The notes under the pieces: model-generated
What the model saw: the letters and a program-made list of their open reading frames with translations, nothing else
Told to the model about the DNA's origin: nothing
Databases searched by the model: none
Origin: a virus
Reading direction: 5' to 3' (one strand)
Virus record (IMG/VR): IMGVR_UViG_3300033571_020726
Coordinates: 1 to 64,000 of that record
Length of the DNA: 64,000 nt
Part shown: in pieces, positions 19,186-27,027 of the stretch
How the letters are laid out: each line of letters starts with the position of its first letter
Numbering within the stretch: the first letter of the stretch is position 1
Program-made: the position numbers and the translations under genes

Positions 19186-20838
19186 ATGACAATTAGAAAA
19201 AGAATAACGCCGAGTATGTATAATATTCAGGATTTAGGGGCGCCTAATGATAAATTTGAAAATATTTATACACAAAATATATTTGTTGATAATATTGAAG
19301 TAAATAATCAAATAGTCGATGGATTAACAGTTAATACCTTAACAATTAATCAGATAATTGATGGTAATCAAACGCCTACTATATTTGATATTATTTCAAA
19401 TAAAACGCATAAATTCGATGTAGATAAAAACATAGTATTACAAGGCGCAATTTCTGGTAATATTACAACAGATTTTGAAGATAATCAAATTGTTATCGAT
19501 ACATTTATGAATTTACAAACATTAAGTGCATCAATAGGTCAAGTTTTAGGTCAAGCTTTAAATCAAGATTTAATAAATTTAAATAAATTTAATTCATTAA
19601 TCACAAATTTAGGTTTTCAACAATTACAAAATTTAAATGACAATTTAATTTTAGATCTTTCAAATTCTGTAAATAATACATTAGGTAAAATAATTTACGA
19701 CAATCAACAATCTATATTAAATAAAGTTGATAATACTAATATCGGCGTTGCAGGAGGCGTTGCGTCGCTTGATGAGTCAGGCAAAATACCTGAATCGCAA
19801 TTACCTGCGATTGCTGTTACAGATACATTTGTCGTTGCAGATAATATTGAACGTGATGCACTTGAAATACAACAAGGAGATTTTGTAATTGTTACTGACG
19901 ATAATAAAACATATGTCTGGAGTGGTGTTGATTGGGTTGAAATTAAAACAGGTCTAAATCAAAATTTAAATGTTTCTGCAAATCAAATATTATATACAAC
20001 AACAGGTCAAGATTTTGCAGGTAATAATTCTTTTTTATTTAAAAATTATGATGAAACAGGATTGCCTGATAAAACATTAGTTATAGGTGGCGACCCAAAT
20101 TATAATACAACAGTTAAAACAAGTATTGTAACTGCTGATTCATATAATGGAACTTATAGTGGTTTAACAATGCAAAATAAATCAACAGGTTCTTTAGCAT
20201 CTGTTAATTTATATTTAAAAAACGAAGGAAATAGCGAAACGTCTGATTATTCAGTATTAGGATTAGGTGGTAAATCTTATCAGTCAGGTTCAGATTATTT
20301 AAGTGAAAAATCTAAGACATTATATCTTGGCAATTCTAATGGAGATATTACCATTATGCCTAATTTTCTTGCAGATACTGATGGCGGTTCAGTTCATCTG
20401 ACATATGAAAATGGTATAAAAGCAATATCTGTAACAAATTCAGGCGCACTATCAACACAAACAACTTTCGATATTAATACACAGGAATATCAATATCAAA
20501 CAGGCAATGAAGGTGATATTTTGGTATCAGGAGGCGCAAACGTAAATGTTTCGTGGTTATCAAAAGATACATTATTAAATCAAATTAACTGGTTAAATGA
20601 AACATTTACATTTAATAATATTCAATTAGAAAATGGATCTCAATATATTACTGTAATAAATTCAATTAAAAAATTAAATAATATTCCTCAAGTAAAAATA
20701 TTATTGAATGGTATAGAATTAAATGACGCAGAATATTCCGTCGCACTTCTCCCAGCAAATAGAATTAATTTTAATCTAATAGAAGGTATTATAGAAAATG
20801 GTGATATTATTAAAGTCTGGTATATAAAAAATTCTTAA
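19186..20838 (+). CDS. Tail fibre protein with GKIPESQLPA module
   Basis: This 550-residue protein starts with an N-terminal block IQDLGAPNDKFENIYTQNIF, the LG...F-x-x-I-Y motif of fibre N-termini also seen in the gene at 3615. Residues about 185-240 read GVAGGVASLDESGKIPESQ then LPA, a very common phage fibre segment, followed by GDFVIVTDDNKTYVWSG. The middle (about 270-450) is strand-rich with Gly-Asn turns. The C-terminus (QVKILLNGIELNDAEYSVAL) resembles small beta modules found at fibre ends. The DNA for the GKIPESQLPA part (about 19740-19830) is visibly richer in G+C than its surroundings. Confidence 0.75.
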   Translation: MTIRKRITPSMYNIQDLGAPNDKFENIYTQNIFVDNIEVNNQIVDGLTVNTLTINQIIDGNQTPTIFDIISNKTHKFDVDKNIVLQGAISGNITTDFEDNQIVIDTFMNLQTLSASIGQVLGQALNQDLINLNKFNSLITNLGFQQLQNLNDNLILDLSNSVNNTLGKIIYDNQQSILNKVDNTNIGVAGGVASLDESGKIPESQLPAIAVTDTFVVADNIERDALEIQQGDFVIVTDDNKTYVWSGVDWVEIKTGLNQNLNVSANQILYTTTGQDFAGNNSFLFKNYDETGLPDKTLVIGGDPNYNTTVKTSIVTADSYNGTYSGLTMQNKSTGSLASVNLYLKNEGNSETSDYSVLGLGGKSYQSGSDYLSEKSKTLYLGNSNGDITIMPNFLADTDGGSVHLTYENGIKAISVTNSGALSTQTTFDINTQEYQYQTGNEGDILVSGGANVNVSWLSKDTLLNQINWLNETFTFNNIQLENGSQYITVINSIKKLNNIPQVKILLNGIELNDAEYSVALLPANRINFNLIEGIIENGDIIKVWYIKNS

Positions 20839-20884
20839 TAACATATATATAATAATTAAAATAATATTATAAGGAAATGAAATT

Positions 20885-22138
20885 ATGTCTCAAATTAAAG
20901 GTAAGCAAATCTCTACAGGTACAGTTGCTTTAACAAAACTCGAATCATCCTCCACGGATAATGGCAAGTTAATTGTCACAACAAATGGCGTTCCAGCTTA
21001 TGTTGCATTATCATCAGATGCAACTCTTGCAGCTAATGGTGCACTTACTATTGCTAATAATGCTATCACAAGCGTCAAAATTAATGATACAGCTGTAACA
21101 CTTGCAAAATTAAATTCAGATGTCTATAGCACTGATACTACATTACCTTCTGGCGATAATTCAAAGTTACCTACTGTTCAAGCTGTTAGAACTTATGTTG
21201 ATAGTGTTGCAACAGGTCTTGATGTTAAAAAGAGTGTAAGGGTTGCTACAACAGCTGATGTTGGTACACTTGCTACGCCTACATTAAATGGTTCAAATGC
21301 TCTTGAAATTGATGGTATAACAGTTGTTGAAGGAAATAGAGTTCTTGTTAAAAATCAAGGTACTGGTTCACAAAATGGTATTTATGTCGTAGGTGCTTCA
21401 CCTGATTTTGCATTAACTCGAGCTGCTGATTCTGATAATTCACCTGCTGGTGAAGTAACATCTGGTATGTTTACATTTGTTGAACAAGGTAGCGCAAATG
21501 CTGCAACAGGTTGGGTATTGTCAACAACGGGTACAATTACTTTAGGAACTACAGCTTTAAGTTTTACACAATTCTCTGGCGGAACAGCTTATACAGCAGG
21601 CGATGGTTTATTATTAACAGGTCAATCATTTAGTCTTGAATTAAGTGAATTATCTGCACCAACAGGAGGTGTTAGCGTTGCAAATGATTCAGTTCCTATT
21701 ATTGATGCATCAGATTCAAACGGTTCTAGAAAAATAACAATTGTAAGTCTTATTTCAGCTGTTGCAGGTTCTGGTTTAAGTGCAACAAATGGACAATTAT
21801 CTGTATCAGCTGGCGCTGGATCATTTGTTAATTTTGAAACAACATCTTCTTCACTTACAGCATCTGGCGGTGGAGGTAATGGTACAGATACTACATTAAC
21901 AATTGGTCAAACTCCAGCTGCTGGAGCAACAGTACAAGTATTTGTGAATGGCATTAAGCAAATAGTATCATTTGCTGATAAGTCTGGTGATTGTTGGTTT
22001 ACAGCAGATGGCGCTGCAAATGCTGATCAACAAGCATATTCTTCTTTAACCTCTACATCACGTTTAAGATGGTGTGAAACAAATGCTGGTTTTGCAATTG
22101 AATCAGGCGATGTTGTAACAATTGTTGGAATGAAATAA
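20885..22138 (+). CDS. Tail fibre protein of the GLDVKKSVRVAT type
   Basis: This 417-residue protein contains a well-known fibre segment: TYVDSVATGLDVKKSVRVAT (about 105-125), then VVEGNRVLVKNQ and NGIYVV (about 150-170), then TGWVLSTTGTITLGTTALSF and TQFSGG (about 208-235). The N-terminal IKGKQI...ALTKL and NNAITSVKINDTAVTLAKL repeats are also typical of fibre shafts. The last 75 residues (VFVNGIKQIVSFADKSGDCW) form a distinct, probably distal, domain. Base composition is clearly higher in G+C (about 38% in a sampled line) than in the rest of the window, with GGT, GCT and CTT codons common. This suggests strong expression or fairly recent acquisition. AAGGAAA precedes the start. Confidence 0.8.
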   Translation: MSQIKGKQISTGTVALTKLESSSTDNGKLIVTTNGVPAYVALSSDATLAANGALTIANNAITSVKINDTAVTLAKLNSDVYSTDTTLPSGDNSKLPTVQAVRTYVDSVATGLDVKKSVRVATTADVGTLATPTLNGSNALEIDGITVVEGNRVLVKNQGTGSQNGIYVVGASPDFALTRAADSDNSPAGEVTSGMFTFVEQGSANAATGWVLSTTGTITLGTTALSFTQFSGGTAYTAGDGLLLTGQSFSLELSELSAPTGGVSVANDSVPIIDASDSNGSRKITIVSLISAVAGSGLSATNGQLSVSAGAGSFVNFETTSSSLTASGGGGNGTDTTLTIGQTPAAGATVQVFVNGIKQIVSFADKSGDCWFTADGAANADQQAYSSLTSTSRLRWCETNAGFAIESGDVVTIVGMK

Positions 22139-22219
22139 TATTATAATTTAATTTTTTTAAAAATTTAAAACTTTATTTATGATATTTATTATCAAGTAAT
22201 ATAAATAAAGGTTTTTTAA

Positions 22220-22762
22220 ATGACACAAATAAAAGTCAAGCAAATATCAGATAAAAGTACTAATTTAGTTGAAATTGCAGGCATACAAACTATTACAGGT
22301 AATAAAACTTTAAGTGGTACAACAACAATATCTGGTAGTATAGCGTTAGGTTCTTCTGCAACAGCTACTACACAAGCATCGAATGATAATTCAACAAAAG
22401 TTGCAACAACTGCATATGTAACAACAGCAGTTGCAGGAGCGGGTGGAAGTAGTTCAACAACTAATATTCAAACAGTTTCAACAACATCAAGTATTACACT
22501 GTCATCTCCACTTACTTTAATTAGATGTACAAATACATCAACTATTACAATTACATTACCAAATGGTTCAGCATCTGCTGGTTATAGAGTAGATATTAAA
22601 CGATGTTCAACAGGAACTGTTAATATTGCAACACCTACAAATCAAATTTTTTTAGATTCATCGACATTAATAGGCATTTCAAGTGGAACAATGTTAACAT
22701 TAAATGCAATAGGACAATCTTGGACACTAATAGGACACGCATCAGGATGGGATGTAGTATAA
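22220..22762 (+). CDS. Short tail fibre protein with beta-sandwich tip
   Basis: This 180-residue protein has an N-terminal IKVKQISDKSTNLVEIAGIQ resembling the start of the preceding fibre. It continues with TITGNKTLSGTTTISGSIALG and DNSTKVATTAYVTTAV, common in phage fibres just before a head domain. Residues 90-180 are a beta-sandwich module (TITITLPNGSASAGYRVDIK) related to modules in neighbouring genes. It looks like a minimal fibre: a short shaft plus one head domain. AAAGG lies nine bases before the ATG. Confidence 0.7.
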   Translation: MTQIKVKQISDKSTNLVEIAGIQTITGNKTLSGTTTISGSIALGSSATATTQASNDNSTKVATTAYVTTAVAGAGGSSSTTNIQTVSTTSSITLSSPLTLIRCTNTSTITITLPNGSASAGYRVDIKRCSTGTVNIATPTNQIFLDSSTLIGISSGTMLTLNAIGQSWTLIGHASGWDVV

Positions 22763-22789
22763 AATATATATTTTAAAAAGGAGAAATAA

Positions 22790-23308
22790 ATGACATATTA
22801 TTCAAATTTAGTTATGCCAAAAGATATAACATCACCAACAGCAAGATATGGGCAAAGACCTAGCTTTTATTGGGCAGCTGGTCCTACATATAATGGACTT
22901 GATTTATTAGTATCTACATCTTTAACAACTACATATGTTAATTCAAACAATACTGTTTTAGGTAATACAATAACTAATTATACAGCAGATTATGCTAATT
23001 ATATTATTGTAAATAATAACTCTAGTAATTGGGTTTTAACATTACCATTAGGATATTTTACTGATACAGGTACTTGGCCAGGTGCATGTACTTTTCATCT
23101 AAATATTAAAAAAACAGGTACTGGTACATTAACAATTCAAACGCCAGCAGATACAATAGGTACAAGGATTAGAGGCATTAATTCAACAACAAATAAAAGT
23201 TATACATTGTCAGCTTCAACTGAACAGACAATTACATTAATTTATTCGTATGGGTACAATAGTTCTGGGAGCGTTGATTCAACAGCAGAAATTTGGTATA
23301 CATTTTAA
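22790..23308 (+). CDS. Small fibre or lectin-like protein, beta-sandwich module
   Basis: This 172-residue protein is preceded by AAGGAG, the strongest ribosome-binding site seen in the window, so it may be made in quantity. After a unique first 45 residues it holds the module YIIVNNNSSNWVLTLP...FHLNIKKTGTGTLTIQTP...IRGINSTTNKSYTLS, ending IWYTF. Most of this module recurs in the next gene, including 28 identical bases. It is probably a fibre tip or decoration subunit that binds a glycan or another virion protein. The binding function is an inference. Confidence 0.6.
   Translation: MTYYSNLVMPKDITSPTARYGQRPSFYWAAGPTYNGLDLLVSTSLTTTYVNSNNTVLGNTITNYTADYANYIIVNNNSSNWVLTLPLGYFTDTGTWPGACTFHLNIKKTGTGTLTIQTPADTIGTRIRGINSTTNKSYTLSASTEQTITLIYSYGYNSSGSVDSTAEIWYTF
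23171..23198 (+). repeat. 28-base segment shared with 23738-23765
   Basis: Identical in the genes at 22790 and 23327, where it encodes RGINSTTNK of the beta-sandwich module. It shows recent copying or gene conversion of the module. Confidence 0.85.
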
Positions 23309-23326
23309 AATGTTTAGGAGATATTT

Positions 23327-24538
23327 ATGACTTACACAGGTAATATAACATCAAGCGGACTATGGCTAACAAGTGGTAGTACTTTACAGGCTTTATTAAG
23401 TAATAGTACAAAACGAAGTAATAGAATACCATTTTATATTGTATCAAGTAGCACTGTTCAATCATTTTATTCGCTAGGCAATAGTGGCGGTTCAATAAGA
23501 CAACCTAATATTATTACAACAACAACAGCCTTAGGATCGACAGTCACTAATTTTTATGCAGGATATAATAATTATTATCTTGTAAATAATTCAACAAATA
23601 ATATTACAATCACATTACCTTCAGGAAATGGTTCTTCTTCAACACCGTTTTCTAACAATGCAATTGAATTAATGTTTAAAAAGACAGGTACAGGTACTGT
23701 AACATTAACAGTGCCAGCCGATTCTGCGAATCAAGTAAGAGGCATTAATTCAACAACAAATAAAAACTATGTTTTATCTTCAACAAATCAACAATGCGTT
23801 AGATTAATGTATACATACGGTTATAATGTTGATGGTACAGCTAATTCAACAGCTGAAGTTTGGCATGTTATAAAAGCTGTTACACAAAATATAGTACCTG
23901 TAAATGGTAGCATTTTATTTGCTGGCACAACTTCTACTTATTTAACATTACCTGTAGATGATAATCAATTATCATTTAGGACAGGTGATTTTACAGTAGA
24001 ATGGTGGCAATATCAAACAGATTCAAATGGTGCGCCTAGAGTTTTTTCATATGGTACATATCCTACTGCAACGTTTGGAGTTTCGATAGAAGGTGGCACT
24101 TTTTACTTATGGATTAATGGTGCTGCGAATAGTTTTGGCAGTGTAGGAACTTATAAAAATGTATTTACACATTTTGCTGTAACACGTTCTGGGACTACAA
24201 TAAGGGTTTTTAAAAATGGTACGCAATTAGGTTCTAATTTAACATCATCTTATGATTTTAATGATACAACTAATAATTTAAGAATTGGTAATGAACAATC
24301 ATTGACTACTAATGCAGCATTTGGCGGAAATTTAAAAGGCTTTCATTGGGTAAAAGGTACGGCATTATATACATCAACTTTTACTCCTAACTATAATTCT
24401 ATTTCGCCAGTTGCTGATACACATTTATTATTAAATGTCAGTGATTCTTCAAATTTAGTTACTGATAGTAGTGGATTAGGAAAAACAGTAACAAATACTG
24501 GCTGCACTTTTTCATCTATTACTCACCCTTTTTATTAA
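23327..24538 (+). CDS. Fibre-associated protein with C-terminal LamG/concanavalin-like lectin domain
   Basis: This 403-residue protein has two parts. Residues about 75-190 repeat the beta-sandwich module of the previous gene (ITITLP, TGTGTVTLTVP, VRGINSTTNKNYVLS, ending VWHVIK). Residues about 194-395 look like a LamG_3/concanavalin-type lectin: GSILFAGTTSTYLTLP, FTVEWWQYQ, FTHFAVTRSGTTIRVFKNGT and LKGFHWVKGTALYTSTFTP, with the final LLLNVSDSSNLVTDSSG. Such domains bind surface carbohydrates in many aquatic phages. The gene appears to be a fusion of the preceding small protein with a lectin. TAGGAG lies seven bases before the ATG. Confidence 0.75.
   Translation: MTYTGNITSSGLWLTSGSTLQALLSNSTKRSNRIPFYIVSSSTVQSFYSLGNSGGSIRQPNIITTTTALGSTVTNFYAGYNNYYLVNNSTNNITITLPSGNGSSSTPFSNNAIELMFKKTGTGTVTLTVPADSANQVRGINSTTNKNYVLSSTNQQCVRLMYTYGYNVDGTANSTAEVWHVIKAVTQNIVPVNGSILFAGTTSTYLTLPVDDNQLSFRTGDFTVEWWQYQTDSNGAPRVFSYGTYPTATFGVSIEGGTFYLWINGAANSFGSVGTYKNVFTHFAVTRSGTTIRVFKNGTQLGSNLTSSYDFNDTTNNLRIGNEQSLTTNAAFGGNLKGFHWVKGTALYTSTFTPNYNSISPVADTHLLLNVSDSSNLVTDSSGLGKTVTNTGCTFSSITHPFY
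23738..23765 (+). repeat. 28-base segment shared with 23171-23198
   Basis: Second copy of the identical segment, in the same place of the beta-sandwich module of the lectin-bearing gene. Confidence 0.85.
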
Positions 24539-24544
24539 TTTTTG

Positions 24545-24552
24545 TATAAATA
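24545..24552 (+). promoter_or_regulatory. TATAAATA box, possible late promoter
   Basis: The sequence TATAAATA, identical to the T4 late promoter core read by gp55, lies in the 74-base gap after the fibre region and 60 bases before the nuclease start. A gp55-like sigma factor is encoded 1.3 kb downstream. In such AT-rich DNA an eight-base match can easily be chance, so the call rests on position. Confidence 0.3.
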
Positions 24553-24612
24553 TTTAATTTTTATTATAATTTATTTATATTTTACTAAATTTTATTTAAG
24601 GTTGATTATGAA

Positions 24613-25455
24613 ATGTCTATTTCTGTTAATTTATTAAAAGAACATGTTTCTTATTCTGAGGTTAAGGTGTGGAAAGAATGTTCTTGGAGGCATAAATTAT
24701 TGTATTTAGATAAAATTGAGGTATTTGAGGAGAGTCCTCATTTATATTATGGATCTATTGTACATGATGCTGTTGAACATTTTTTAAATACAAAAGAATT
24801 GAAATTACAAGAAATGGAAGAAAATTTAAAAAAAGAGTGGGATAGAGTTGGTTTTGATGGTATATGGCGTGAAGAGCAGGAGAAGAAAAATAAGAATTAT
24901 AAGCATATTGCATTTGAAAAATGGTTATTGTGGGCAAAAAATAGTATAAATGCTTTACCTAAATGGATGGATGAAAATTTTCCTTTATGGGAAACAGTAT
25001 CTGCTGAAGAGTTATTATATGAAGAGATGAATGAATTACCATTAAAATTTAAAGGATATATTGATTGTATTATTAAGATTCCTCAAAAGACAGAAGGAAA
25101 ATGGAAATATTACATTTTAGATTGGAAAACAGCGTCAGCACGTGGTTGGGACTGGGAAAAGCAACAGGATTTTTTAACGCATATGCAATTGTTATTGTAT
25201 AAAAATTTTTGGATGTTTAAAAATAATTTAACGTCACGTGATGTACAATGCGCATTTGTGTTATTGAAGAAAGTAGATAAAATAGAAAAAGTATGTCAGA
25301 TGATATCGATAAGTTCAGGACCAAAAAGTATGGAAGAGGCTATGAAAGTTGTTAGATCTATGATTAAAAGTATTACCAAGGTTAATCCGACATATTTAAA
25401 AAATAAAACTTCGTGTCAATGGTGTCCTTTTTTTAATACAGAGCATTGTAAATAA
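24613..25455 (+). CDS. PD-(D/E)XK nuclease of the RecB/Cas4 type with iron-sulphur cysteines
   Basis: This 280-residue protein opens with YSEVKVWKECSWRHKLLYLDKI-like sequence (Y-S..K...C...HKL.Y), typical of RecB-family nucleases. The catalytic core is Asp151 in KGYIDCII and Asp170-Trp-Lys172 in ILDWKTA, the two limbs of the PD-(D/E)XK motif. Cys23 together with Cys268, Cys271 and Cys279 (CQWC...HC) would hold a 4Fe-4S cluster, as in Cas4 and AddB. It is likely an exonuclease in phage recombination, DNA processing or host DNA breakdown. It opens the non-structural cluster that includes the sigma factor. The chosen ATG is in frame with the conserved N-terminus. Confidence 0.8.
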   Translation: MSISVNLLKEHVSYSEVKVWKECSWRHKLLYLDKIEVFEESPHLYYGSIVHDAVEHFLNTKELKLQEMEENLKKEWDRVGFDGIWREEQEKKNKNYKHIAFEKWLLWAKNSINALPKWMDENFPLWETVSAEELLYEEMNELPLKFKGYIDCIIKIPQKTEGKWKYYILDWKTASARGWDWEKQQDFLTHMQLLLYKNFWMFKNNLTSRDVQCAFVLLKKVDKIEKVCQMISISSGPKSMEEAMKVVRSMIKSITKVNPTYLKNKTSCQWCPFFNTEHCK

Positions 25456-25518
25456 TATTTATTTTTTTAATTTAACATATTTTTTAATTTTATTAAATTT
25501 TAATAATGTTTTTATAAT

Positions 25519-25815
25519 ATGGATGATGATGTGATATATTTTGTAGTTTTTTTATTGATATTATTATCAATTTTTGTTTACTTTTGTGTTAAATTTGCGA
25601 TGATTATAATCAAAATGCAAGATGTGATTGAAGATAGTTTAGATGTATTAGATGAGAAATATTCAAAAATTTCAGAGATTTTAAGTATTCCTATTTTTTA
25701 TGATTCTAAAGAGGTTCGTGATGTATTGTATGAAATAAATGGCGTTAGGAATTCAATTTTAGAGATTGCTCAAAAACTTACGAATGAAGAAGAAATAAAA
25801 GATGAGGAAACATGA
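25519..25815 (+). CDS. Small single-pass membrane protein
   Basis: This 98-residue protein has one strongly hydrophobic segment at about residues 4-32 (VIYFVVFLLILLSIFVYFCV and onwards), then a soluble helical part. The part YDSKEVRDVLYEINGVRNSI followed by LEIAQKL resembles small membrane proteins seen near the late sigma factor in marine T4-like phages; this is from memory and not checked. The ATG has no clear ribosome-binding site. It overlaps the start of the sigma-factor gene by four bases (ATGA), so the two are coupled. The function is unknown. Confidence 0.65.
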   Translation: MDDDVIYFVVFLLILLSIFVYFCVKFAMIIIKMQDVIEDSLDVLDEKYSKISEILSIPIFYDSKEVRDVLYEINGVRNSILEIAQKLTNEEEIKDEET

Positions 25816-26630
25816 TAAAAAGAAAAAGTGTTAAAGTTGAAAATATAACTGAAGAAGATTTAAAAATCAGAAAAAGTAAAAAAGAAAAAGAAGAACAGTA
25901 TTTTTCAAATGATACACAACAGAAGATTGAAGAATATAAAAATGTGCAGACAAATGAAGAAAAATGGGAAATCTATTTAAATGATATTATGCCTGCATTT
26001 GAAATGTTGGTGGATAAACTTGTATCAGTATATAATTTTAAATCTTTTGATGATGATCTTGACACTATGAAGCGTGATTGCGTGTTTTTTTTATGGGAGA
26101 CTATTCAAAAATGGGACGGGGGTAAAGGTAAAAAAGCTTTTTCTTATTTTAATGTTGTCGCAAAAAATTGGTTGATTGCAAGATCTAGAAAAAATTATAT
26201 TCAACATAAAAGAACTGTTGTAATTGATGATGGAAATCAAACATATACACCAAATACACAACCAAAAGAAGAAAAAAGTAGTCAAAAGAAATATCCTAAA
26301 ATAAATTTATCGACATATATGGTTGATGAAACAGGTAATCCTGAGGAAATGATGATATATCAAGAGAAAATGCAAACTGTATATGCAATTATTGATCATT
26401 TATGTGAAAAATTAACAGACGTTAAAGAAAAAAAATGTATAGATGCTATTCGCGTTGTATTTGAAAATATTGATAATTTGGAGTTATTAAATAAAAGAGC
26501 AGTTTTAGTATATTTAAGAGAAATATCAGGATTAAATAATACAGAATTAAGTTCTGCATTATCTTCTATAAGAAAATTATATAAACAAATAAATAAAGAT
26601 ATGCAAGACGATTTATTTAGTCTGTTTTAA
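25812..26630 (+). CDS. Sigma-70-like RNA polymerase factor, T4 gp55-like
   Basis: This 272-residue protein has a basic, Lys/Glu-rich N-terminus (about 1-60), then a sigma region 2-like part at about 75-135: KRDCVFFLWETIQKWDGGKG followed by KKAFSYFNVVAKNWLIARSR. The F-x-Y-F...A-x-N-x-x-I pattern matches late sigma factors of T4-like and jumbo phages. It would direct the host RNA polymerase to late promoters for the structural genes around it. The C-terminal half is helical, including the segment SGLNNTELSSALSSIRKLYK that could contact DNA. There is no region 4 as in host sigma factors. It overlaps the previous gene by four bases. Confidence 0.7.
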   Translation: MIKRKSVKVENITEEDLKIRKSKKEKEEQYFSNDTQQKIEEYKNVQTNEEKWEIYLNDIMPAFEMLVDKLVSVYNFKSFDDDLDTMKRDCVFFLWETIQKWDGGKGKKAFSYFNVVAKNWLIARSRKNYIQHKRTVVIDDGNQTYTPNTQPKEEKSSQKKYPKINLSTYMVDETGNPEEMMIYQEKMQTVYAIIDHLCEKLTDVKEKKCIDAIRVVFENIDNLELLNKRAVLVYLREISGLNNTELSSALSSIRKLYKQINKDMQDDLFSLF

Positions 26631-26639
26631 AGGTAAAAA

Positions 26640-27026
26640 ATGAGTAAAGATATTGATATTTTAACAAAAAAGCTTGATGATCAATCAAAAAAAGAAAACA
26701 AATTATCTAATTTTATTGAAATACTTGACGGTTTAACAAGTACAGAAGAAAAAAAGAAACTATTGTGGAAAGAAATATATGAAAACGCTATAGATGATAG
26801 AGAAAAAGCAAAAATATTATTTAATGATTGTTATCAAGTTATGGGTAATATCGATGTATCTGATCATATTAGCGTTGGACAAGTTATGTCAAAATATATT
26901 GAAAGAATGTCAAAATCGAATGATCAAATTTTAAAATTAGCTGAATTAATTGCACATGAGCAAGAAAAAGCTGAAGAAATTTCAGAGGATGAGTTGTTTT
27001 TAAAGATACAAAGCAGCGGTAGATAA
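26640..27026 (+). CDS. Small all-helical protein, possibly DNA packaging related
   Basis: This 128-residue protein is almost wholly helical and charged. Key stretches are KKLLWKEIYENAIDDREKAK and VGQVMSKYIERMSKSNDQIL. Proteins of this size and pattern occur next to the late sigma factor in large T4-like phages, and some small terminase subunits look similar, but I cannot confirm the family. There is no metal-binding or membrane motif. It sits 9 bases after the sigma gene with AAAGG before the ATG and one base before the baseplate hub gene. Confidence refers to it being a real gene; the role is open. Confidence 0.65.
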   Translation: MSKDIDILTKKLDDQSKKENKLSNFIEILDGLTSTEEKKKLLWKEIYENAIDDREKAKILFNDCYQVMGNIDVSDHISVGQVMSKYIERMSKSNDQILKLAELIAHEQEKAEEISEDELFLKIQSSGR

Positions 27027-27027
27027 T

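Noticed and set aside
22200-22207. TATAAATA before the gene at 22220
   Set aside because: It ends only 12 bases before the ATG, so a transcript started from it would leave no leader for the AAAGG ribosome-binding site.
20885-24538. Diversity-generating retroelement acting on the fibre tips
   Set aside because: No reverse transcriptase gene and no template-like repeat with adenine-specific changes was found in the window.
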